64,000 nt of DNA. It comes from Porphyra umbilicalis. Taxonomy: Eukaryota > Rhodophyta > Bangiophyceae > Bangiales > Bangiaceae. Location: positions 1 through 64,000 of the forward strand of contig KV919037.1 of the NCBI GenBank assembly GCA_002049455.2. The letters run 5' to 3'. The position numbers were made by a program, and so were the translations under genes. This document shows, one piece after another, positions 56,429 through 64,000 of this stretch. A model generated the notes under the pieces. That model made no database searches, was not told where the DNA came from, and worked only from the letters and a program-made list of their open reading frames with translations. Each line of letters starts with the position of its first letter. Positions within the stretch are counted from its first letter, which is position 1.

Positions 56429-57422
56429 GCCGCTTTGGGGGTTGTGTTTCGCTCGTGGCGAAGCCGGTTCTTCCTCGCACGGTTTCGGTGCCTGTCTTGT
56501 TTTGTCTTTGTCTCTCTGTTTTCTTTCCTTCTGCGTTTGCCTGCGGGCTTGGGATGCTGTTGTTTCAGTTGTTTGGCAACCTTTAGTTTGATGCCGCTCA
56601 CGTGTGGGTCTTTCTTTTTTTTGCCTTGAGCGTTGTTTCTCGGGGAGTCACCATGTTCCTTTTCTTTTCTCTTGTTTGTTTTCTTTCTTTTTCTGTGTTG
56701 TTGCCGCTGTGCGGCGGTTGTGGCTGAGCAAACCGTGGCATATGTTTTGGTTTCTTTTGCACGACAGCAACAGGACGCTTCCTTGCGGGCTTGTTGCGGG
56801 GCACCTCGACGGGGGGGGCAACAGATACGATGGTGCAACTCGCACCTGCACTGCAGGGGGCGCACATCGGCACGTTGGGTATTTTGAGCGGGGATGGATG
56901 GGGGCGTTGGAAGCGCAAGAAACTCTGGTGCGGGAGGCCTTAAGGACGGCGAAGCGGCGGTGGCACCAGGCGAGAAGAGCTCCGAGGAGTCTGCACGCCG
57001 GGGGGGGCAGGCAGCTGGGGTACGCGGGCAGCAGCGTGAGGAACGAGAGTGCAGGACAGAAAAGGACGGGGACGGTGGGGGGGGAGCTACTCGGAGAAGA
57101 CGGCTGCTGGGAGGAATGCTTTGTGATGGAGAAGGGGCATGGCAGTCAGGTCCGGCCAAGTCGGCGGATAGAAATGGAGCAACCCCAGATGGGAGGGGGG
57201 CCGTCGGAACTGGAGGGGAGGAAGGTGGCATTTAAACAGCTGATGCCGGCGAGGAGGCTGGCAGGTACTCTGTGCGGTCAGCAAGACGTCCGCCCGCGGG
57301 CTACGGGCTCCCAAGAAAGGCTCACGTGCCCAAGTCCAGAGGGTGCGTACACTCGGGGTGCAAGCACTGCACGAGGGCCAATCAGAAAATCAAACGAAGG
57401 AACTTGGAAAGGCTCGAAAGAA
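56429..57422. other. gene-poor interval
   Basis: T-rich from 56460 to 56780, then purine-rich to 57260 (plus strand). No supported gene. Confidence 0.45.
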
Positions 57423-57710
57423 CCCCCCTCCACGCTGTCAGGTTTGGGTGTGGGGACGGCACACGGCCACACCGCCCACTGGCCCGGCGGCTCGAGGTGA
57501 AGCGCCAGTTCATTCTTCGGAATGGCGCCTTTCAAGAACCCCTCTCCGCGCCGTCTGGCTTGGGGGTGGGACGGCACACGGCCACGACACCCACCAGCAC
57601 TGCGGCTCGAGATGAAGCGTCAGGTCAGATTCTGGAATAGCGGATTTGAAGATCTCCTCTCCGCAATGTCTTGTTCGGGGGTGGGGACGGCACACGGCCA
57701 CAACACCTAC
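57423..57710. repeat. three diverged ~116-bp tandem repeats
   Basis: GACGGCACACGGCCAC recurs near 57460, 57574 and 57687, each preceded by CCTC(T)CC and a GGGGTGGG-like block. The array abuts copy B of the 1.3-kb repeat. Confidence 0.8.
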
Positions 57711-57712
57711 CG

Positions 57713-59083
57713 TCAGACACATAACTTTTCCTTTTTTCTAGTGCACGCGCGGGAGTACTTGCGGTTTGCCCCGTGTGCACACCTTTTCGGGCGGTACGCA
57801 GTGTATCGATCACTGCATCGGGTCGTTTGGGTATGGTTCGGTGCGCAACATGCGTCCAACAGTTTGTGTAGTTTTTCTCGTCTGTAGCATGTCAGACGCG
57901 GTCAGACGGAAGCCGTACGTCGCGTTTCGTAGGACGTCCGGGTCAGCTGCCTCAGAATGAGGGTGATGCGTTCAGACCCCAGGAAACGTCGATCTGGTCA
58001 GATGCGTGGACTGTATTTTGTGGTCAAGTCCGGCGATGGCGCTTCACGGGACAACCAAGGCACATTCTGTTCGAATTTTCAAGCAGACGCTCGCGACCCA
58101 TCGTCCTGGAGAAGAGGGCTCCCGGTCGGCCGGCAGCCGCACCACCGCTGTCGTCGGGGTCATCACCGCGGCGGCCGCACACGCCCGACACACCCCCCGC
58201 GCGCGCGTCGGTGCGCGACCGCCCGCGACCAACACAGCCGGCGCACGGTCGGCCGCCGCGCCGATGAGGCGACCAGCCCCACCCACCCACCCGCGCGCGC
58301 GTGCGGGTGTCCCCGCCGTGGCCACCGTGGCGCCCGTCCGCCTCCACGTCACCTGCACGGACCGCGGCGCCTGACGCCCCGCCCCGCCGGCGGCCGCACC
58401 GCCCGTCGCGCGCGATATGGCATGGTCCCAGGCGCCGCCGCCCCCGCGCTGACGCGGCGGCAGCGTTGACGGCGGCCCCGCCCGCTGCGGTGCCCCCCTA
58501 CTCCTCGCCCCCACCACTGTCTGACGGGGGACGAGCTCCGCCGCCGTTGGGAGCGGGGAAGGGCGCCGGCAGCGCCACCTCCGCCACCCCTGCCGCGGCT
58601 GCCGCCGCAGTCGCGCCCACCATCGCCGTGACTGCGACGGGTGGTGGCTGCGACGGCGGCGGCGGCGGCGGCGGGCTGTGGTCCATGGCCCCACCGTCGC
58701 CGCTGCCGCCGCTAGCGGACGTGCGCACCGCCGCCGACGCGCCGGCGGGGGACGGCGGCGCGGAGTTCGACGGCGGGCTGCTTGCGGCGGCGGCGCCGCC
58801 GCCCAACTGCCGCGGTCGTGGCGACCGGGACGGGTGCGATGGCCGGCCGGCGGCGGTGTGCACGTCTAGAGGTGCGAGGGTATTCGTCTGCTTGTGGCTG
58901 GGGGGGGGAGGCGCGGCTATGACGGCGGCGGCGCGGGCGGCGGCGGCGGCTGTGCTTGTTGGCGGTGGCTTGTTTGCCGAGGACGCGCGGCCGCGCGAGG
59001 GGGGTGGGTCGCGTGGGCTGGTCGTCGGTGGCTGCTTCGCATGTTGTAAACAAGTTCAGGGTATTTCCGCGAACGCGTTTTCG
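57713..59083 (+). repeat. 1.3-kb dispersed repeat, copy B (inverse of 19406-20717)
   Basis: Starts TCAGACACATAAC and ends near CGAACGCGTTTTC, matching copy A on the opposite strand throughout. The encoded frames are Ala/Pro/Gly-rich without known domains. The two copies form a pair of inverted repeats about 37 kb apart. Confidence 0.75.
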
Positions 59084-59470
59084 GTTTACTTTGAGCTTGT
59101 CAAATAGCTAAGCCAGATCGCGTCAGGATATTTGCGCGAACGTGCGTTCAGAAAACGGCAATAGATACCTCCTCAGCTCTGAACGGGCACCTGGGGCTCA
59201 CTATTGGGGGCACCTTCCACCGTTCTGATTGGGTTGACTCATGCGCCATGATGGCCGCCGCGGCTGGCGTGGAGCTGGCTGCCTCGCTCGAAGTGGGCTT
59301 CATTGCGCGGTCGACCACGTCGCTCCCGCGCTTGCTATCGCTCGTCCACGACCCCGTTGGCTCTCTCGACCCTTGCCCCTGTCCTTCCCCCAGGCGCCCA
59401 GAGACGGTCAAGGCGGTTGCTTCCCCTCCCCAGGTGGCTACGCGTCGGTGACGGCGGTCTGCTCGGTGCC

Positions 59471-60541
59471 ATGGCGACGGCATTTGCCCCACCGACGGCC
59501 CTCCCCCTTCACCCCCACTGGTCACGGCCGGTCGGGCGGCCGCCGACGACGCTGCGCGTCGGGCGCCTCCCCGCCCGCCGTGTGGCGCCCATCTGCCCAC
59601 AACCCTCCGGCTTGCTGCACCTTTTCCTCGGCCCCGACGCCCCCCCGCCCCCCGCCGCATCCTTGGCGTCTCCGTCACCCGCCCGCCGCCGCCGCGGCCG
59701 AGCCGCACCAGACGCGGTGCCGCTCGCGCCGGCACCTGGTGCTCGTGCCGCCTCGCCGCCGCCGCCCGCGCGGCGGCGGCGGCGGCGGACGCATCCCCCC
59801 GCGGCCATCCGGCCGAGCTCCCCCGCGCTCCTCCGTGGGGGCGGGCGCCCCCCCCCCCCGTCGTGCCGACGCCCGCAGCGGGCGCCGCCGCCTTTACCAA
59901 CGACCCCCCCCCCGACGCGGCGCCGACCCTCCCCTGCGGCGCGATGCTGTCGGCCCCCCCCTGCGCCACGGGCCCGTGCCCCTACCTCCGCTACCGGTGC
60001 CCCCGGGGCCACATCATCACGGCGGCGCGGGCGTCGCCCGCCGCCGTGGTGTGCCCCGCGTGCACCTTTGAGGGCACCTGCGGCGCGCCGCACCGCCCAA
60101 AGCACAGCATTGCGTCCCTCAAGGCGCTCGCGGCGAGCCGCGGCGGGTTTCTCCTCTCCTCGGCGTACGTGAATGCGCGTACGCCGGTCGTGTGGGCGTG
60201 CGGCGCGGGCCACGCGTGGCCGGCGACCGCCGACAATGTACGGCGGGGCTCGTGGTGCCCGACGTGCGCGCGTGCCGCGTCGCGAGAGGCAGGGCTGGCG
60301 GGCGCCCGCGCAGCGGCGGCCGCGCGGGGGGGGCGTGCCTCTCCACCGCCTACGTCAACAACAAGGCGCCGCTCAAGTGGCGCTGCGCGGTGGGCCATGA
60401 GTGGTCGGCGCCGGCCAACAATGTGTGCCGAGGGGAGGGGGGGGGGCGCCCCCCCAGCTGGTGCCCAACGTGCGCGCGGGGGGGGGGAGGGGGGTGCCGT
60501 CGGCGCTCAACCGGCGGGGGCGGTTGGCCGAGGTGGCCTAG
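59471..60541 (+). CDS. zinc-ribbon repeat protein, frame-broken at homopolymers
   Basis: The likely start is ATG 59471 (context GTGCCATGGCG). The Pro/Ala/Arg-rich first part leads, after a frame change in C runs near 59850, into a Cys-rich region. This has CPRGH...VVCPAC (about 59998-60063) and then a ~50-residue unit ending WACGAGHAWPATADNVRRGS-WCPTCA (about 60100-60275). After another frame change at the G run near 60330 a second unit follows: CLSTAYVNNKAPLKWRCAVG then HEWSAPANNV...WCPTCA. The C-x-x-GH-x-W...WCPxC pattern is that of small treble-clef/zinc-ribbon repeats found in bacterial, phage, giant-virus and algal proteins, often beside nuclease domains. No nuclease is seen here. It probably ends at TAG 60539-60541. 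Confidence 0.6.
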
Positions 60542-60982
60542 GCGCGGCGGCCGTGGTGGGACGGGCGTCGTGCGACGGAACGCGCGGCGTGTGGTCTCGT
60601 CGACGGGTGGGGCGGTGGCGGTGCCTCGACGCACGTTTTGCTGTTTTGTTCTGGGTAGCTTTTGGGGGCGGGAGGGGGGCGGGAGGGACTGGCGGAGGAG
60701 ACAGCAGGCGCGAGGTTACTGTCCGCTTGGCATGTGGCAGTTCGATATCGTTTTTGTTTTTTTGTCATCGCAGGTGAGTAGTCGCCTCGTCTGCTGCGCG
60801 ACCGAAAGGTGCGCGGGAGCTGGAGGAGATCCCCGGTGGAGAGCCATCCACAGCGGAGATCCTGGTACGAACAGACAACGTGACGAGATGCTCTGCGGAC
60901 CGCGCGTTGTGTGGAAAGTTCCCTGCTCGCATTTTGCAACGACAAAAACTGTGCACGCTACTCCCGTAACCCAACCTCTTCT

Positions 60983-62379
60983 CTATACCATGCGCTTGTT
61001 CATCGGCTTGTTGAACAGGCGCTTGATGAAGGCGACCTGCATGCCCGACACGGCCAGCACGGCCAGGCACTCAATCAGGGACCACCACTTGACGCGCCGG
61101 TTGGTACTTGTGACGGCTGCCGCAGGCAAAGGAGCGCAGGTGACCAACAGGTGAGCAAACATGCAAACATATCACCAGCACGCGGCACACGAGAACGAAG
61201 AGAAGTTAGTTGTCATCCTACAGACGGACCACCCCCAGCGCGGGAACAACGCAGTCAAACAATGGCGGTGCTGCGGCACCAGGCCCCGCCCCCATGGTCG
61301 CATGGCCCAGAGGACAAAGCCAACCCCACCAACAAGACTGCTCTCTCCGAGCACAATGACCAATTTCTCCATCGCACCCAAGGCAGCCCACCTCCGCTCC
61401 AAACGTACTCACCAAGTGGCGGTCATGCAACTGCCGGTACTCCTCCTGGTGGAACGCAATCATCCGCGCTGAGTGCGCAATGGTGATGAGCGTCTGCTCC
61501 ACGCTGTCCATGTGCTCCTTCTTGGCCAGCCCCGTCAGGTCAGGCGCCTCCCCATTGTCGACAACCAGCTTGACGGTCTTGTGGGAAACCATGGACATTT
61601 TGTTGGAGAAGCACAGCTTGTAGCTGCCGTCCTCGTTCGTGGGGATGGTGAACTTGCCCTCCCCTTCGCGAAGCGCCTCATAGACCATGACCGACTTGGG
61701 GTTGTACACCCGCACGTCAATATCCATGTGGGAACCCTGCGTCACTGCGTAGGCTCCGCTGATGGTGTGGCCTGTCATCGGGACAGCGCGGGCAAGCGGG
61801 CAGAAAAAGAAGGGAACGGAGAGCGTCGTAGGTAGGTAACACACGTAACCCACGCACGTGCCCCGAGAAAAGGACATGAAGTCAGCAAGTCAGAAGAAGG
61901 TCATCGCAAGCTGCAGCAGCAGCGCCGTCTATCCGCTCGCCAGACGAGAAGTGCAGACGTACGAGACATCGGGTCGACGAGGACACCAGCCCAGACAACC
62001 CGCACATGGCCCGCGTCGTGGGAGACATGCTCGCACCCCACCGGAAAGCATGGGTCAAACGGCGTCACCACCCCATGAAGAGCACACTGAGTTCGCCCAG
62101 CGTCAAGCGCTCTGCTTCTTGCAAAGACGCCGCCACCACCCCCGTGCGTGCTCTCCCCCCGTCGCCCACAGACCAAACCCCTCCCCCCGCCCCCCTACCA
62201 AGCATACCCGCGTGCACCTCCTCATAAAAGCATTCCTCTTGCCCCGGCGGCAGGTCAAAGTTTAGCGCCGCCCCGACACCCAGCAGGGACGCGAGCGTGA
62301 GCGCGGCGGCGGCGACCGCCGCCATCCGCCCCGGCCGCCGCGGCTGCAGGCGGGACCCGGAAGGGGTGACCCCAAACAT
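60983..62379 (-). CDS. p24/TMED family cargo receptor, beta (TMED2) type, three exons
   Basis: p24 proteins are type I membrane proteins cycling between ER and Golgi in COPII/COPI vesicles. Exon 1 (62208-62379, donor G|GTATGC), exon 2 (61409-61771, acceptor GACAG) and exon 3 (60983-61116, acceptor GGCAG) splice in phase to 222 residues. A signal peptide (MAAVAAAALTLASLLGVGA) precedes the GOLD domain, whose paired cysteines are in EECFYEEV and YKLCFSN. Typical blocks are HMDIDVRVYNP, then FSNKMS, and NRRVKWWSLIECLAVLAV as the membrane segment start. The cytosolic tail is KRLFNKPMNKRMV; ending in a hydrophobic pair fits the beta class better than a dilysine tail. The exon 2 donor is uncertain: A|GTACGT at 61408 keeps frame, while the stronger G|GTGAGT at 61412 does not. 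The start could be MFGV (62379) or the later MAAV. Confidence 0.92.
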
Positions 62380-63280
62380 GGTGCGCCGATGGTGGACTTC
62401 AGGAAGGGACGAAGGAAAGGGGACCTTGCGGACGAGGTCTTGGGGGGTGACGCGTAGGAACGGGGTGTGGGCGACAGGGACGCTGGGGTCGGCAGCGGAT
62501 GCTGGCGGTCGACAGGATGCTCGACCGAAGTGCGTTTGACCATATCTACAATCATGCTGACAGCATCTCAGTTTTCGGAGAGCTTCGCCGAGACTTGCTC
62601 CAAAGGCTTGATTTTCTGGGTATACAGAAACTCGGCACAGATCAACAAAGAGTCTTGTCAATGGTTCGTGCCCACCGTGGCGAAAAAGAAAAAAAAAGAC
62701 CAGTCTGTGGGTTGGGCAGCGCCATTTCTACTTGCCAATCGATGGCTGCGGGGTGCCCCGCCTCGGGCACTGCCGTCCGCCGCACTCGCGGCCAGTGGAC
62801 ACTTCTGCACCGGTGCGCGCTCGACTGCTGGGGTGACATTGGGCCGCGCTAGCCCACTTGAGGGCGTACTAGCGCCTCCCACTACCGCCGGCGCACCGCC
62901 TGTTCAGAGAGAAAAGTTGGACCTGTGTCATGTTGAATAGTACACGGTACTGTATGGAGGACGGTGGGAAACCCTCGGCCGCCCATATCACCTGACTTAC
63001 CTCCGCTGCAGCCCGTCGCTACAAACTAACGCAAGGCACGTGTACAGACGTCTCTGTGCACATACTGATACAGATCCGCGTGAATACCGAGCGCATTTTC
63101 TTGCCTGCGCTGCAGTTGTGTGGTCACAGCCCCACAGCGAACAGAACAGCAACGTGGGGTTTTAATGTGCTCCTCGATGCGGCATCCCACCCATGCTGGG
63201 GAAAGGCACGCGTGGGCACCCGCAGTCATCCTCACCCGATGTCCCTCCGGGGAATGGTTCCAGGCCCATCGCCATCCAAG
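62380..63280. other. 5' flank of the p24 gene; no supported gene
   Basis: The p24 promoter should lie here; no core element is obvious. Open frames are short. Confidence 0.45.
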
Positions 63281-63347
63281 ATTGGCGGAGTCGGAAAAGC
63301 GCGGGTCTCTCATCATAAGAGACCCGCGCTTTTCCGACTCCGCCAAT
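63281..63347. repeat. perfect 30-bp hairpin
   Basis: 63281-63310 and 63318-63347 are exact inverted repeats separated by CATCATA. Confidence 0.97.
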
Positions 63348-63349
63348 CT

Positions 63350-63388
63350 CATGCAACCTGCAACCCATGATGGGTTGCAGGTTGCATG
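63350..63388. repeat. perfect 18-bp hairpin
   Basis: CATGCAACCTGCAACCCA (63350-63367) is inverted exactly at 63371-63388 around TGA. It lies two bases from the preceding hairpin. Confidence 0.97.
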
Positions 63389-63952
63389 CGTGGACCTCGT
63401 ACGGAACGATCTCGAAATATGACGTCCCAACGGAAGCGCACACGAGGCCATGACTACTTTTTGGGTCCACTTGGGTGCCTGCGTGTACTGTGTTCGCATG
63501 CACTGCAGGAGGGGTATGTCATGGGTTGGATTGGCTGGCTCCACTACTCGAGGCACTACTCCTGACTGTAGCGCTTCCAGAATCATTATTTCAGTCTGCC
63601 CGGTTTTCGGTGATCCAGAGAGAAGCACAGGAAATAGTACGAGGGGGACGAGAGCACTCAAGAGCTTCTTGTCTTTTGCAAGAAACCAATGTTTGATTGG
63701 CTGGGATGGCAGATCATACAATACAGCAAACTGTTGATCTTTGGGCTGTACAGCATCGTTCGATACCTCCCCGGTCCGACACCAATTGACGCCAGTCCGC
63801 CGCAACGCTGTCCACTCCTCACCACCCGTGCTTGTACACGCCTACTCGAACGTCACTGTCTCTGCCGTCCTACGCCAACGTTACCGCCGTCCTTCTCCAA
63901 CGTCACTGCCGTCCCGCCCGCCTCCGGTTTCCCGTCTCCCCACAGGTGCACC

Positions 63953-64000
63953 ATGGCGGCTCACGCTCCCTCCCCCCATTCTTACCCGTCTGCCCCCTAC
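63953..64000 (+). CDS. possible start of a gene cut by the window edge
   Basis: ATG at 63953 has an excellent context (GCACCATGGCG) and opens 16 codons (MAAHAPSPHSYPSAPY) to the edge. It follows a pyrimidine-rich CAG acceptor-like site and three AACGT(C/T)AC(T/C)GCCGTCC-like repeats. Nothing more can be said. Confidence 0.3.
   Translation, partial: MAAHAPSPHSYPSAPY

Overview
The window is eukaryotic nuclear DNA with high GC content and strong G/C bias at third codon positions. It holds long G/C homopolymers, spliced genes with GT-AG introns, a chromovirus-type LTR retrotransposon, PIF/Harbinger and pogo-type DNA transposons, and several non-autonomous TIR elements. Three points together suggest a red alga, perhaps a bangiophyte such as Porphyra/Pyropia: the GC content, the low intron density, and a probable tRNA-Arg(UCU) gene with a D-arm intron as well as an anticodon-loop intron. 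That placement is an inference from gene architecture, not from a marker gene.

Layout. 0-3 kb: the 3' part of an unrecognised coiled-coil/basic protein gene. 3-6 kb: weak hypothetical genes. 7-9 kb: an intact single-exon ABCF2/ARB1 ATPase. 9.7-11 kb (minus): a MUG/TDG-type mismatch uracil/thymine DNA glycosylase. 11.8-15.8 kb: a nest of non-autonomous DNA transposons, three with good TIRs and two of those with target-site duplications, plus a 45-bp tandem array. 18.7-19.4 kb: a G-rich low-complexity tract. 19.4-20.7 kb: a 1.3-kb repeat whose inverted partner lies at 57.7-59.1 kb. 23.3-33.4 kb: a complete 10,082-bp LTR retrotransposon. 35.3-36.8 kb: a dead Harbinger transposase. 37.6-38.9 kb: a broken accessory-type gene. 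40.3-41.9 kb (minus): an intact pogo-like transposase. 42.7-52.6 kb: one very long gene for the largest TFIIIC subunit, inflated by poly-Ala/Gly/Pro. 53.1-53.2 kb: the split tRNA. 54.2-55.6 kb: a CCHC zinc-knuckle gene. 59.5-60.5 kb: a zinc-ribbon repeat protein. 61-62.4 kb (minus): a three-exon p24/TMED2-type cargo receptor. The right end holds perfect hairpins and the first codons of another gene.

The most unusual object is the retrotransposon. On the minus strand it carries gag, then a canonical -1 frameshift signal (GGGAAAC plus a strong hairpin) exactly at the gag stop, then pol with protease, RT, RNase H, integrase and chromodomain. After the chromodomain comes an extra C-terminal domain with an NPPF motif, resembling the Dam-like methyltransferase-type domain of DIRS elements. 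On the plus strand, inside the same LTRs, is an uninterrupted ~798-codon antisense gene of unknown function; its stop codon interlocks with the pol stop. The element is therefore ambisense. Its LTRs differ at about 4 of 367 positions and it has a 5-bp target duplication, yet gag and pol carry many frame breaks. Either the copy decayed quickly or the assembly retains single-base indels; breaks in the TFIIIC and other genes at G/C runs make the second possibility serious.

Housekeeping genes (ABCF2, MUG/TDG, TFIIIC, p24) are interspersed with transposons and share no operon-like logic. The TFIIIC gene, whose product family binds tRNA B-boxes, happens to sit about 440 bp upstream of a tRNA gene with an ideal B-box.
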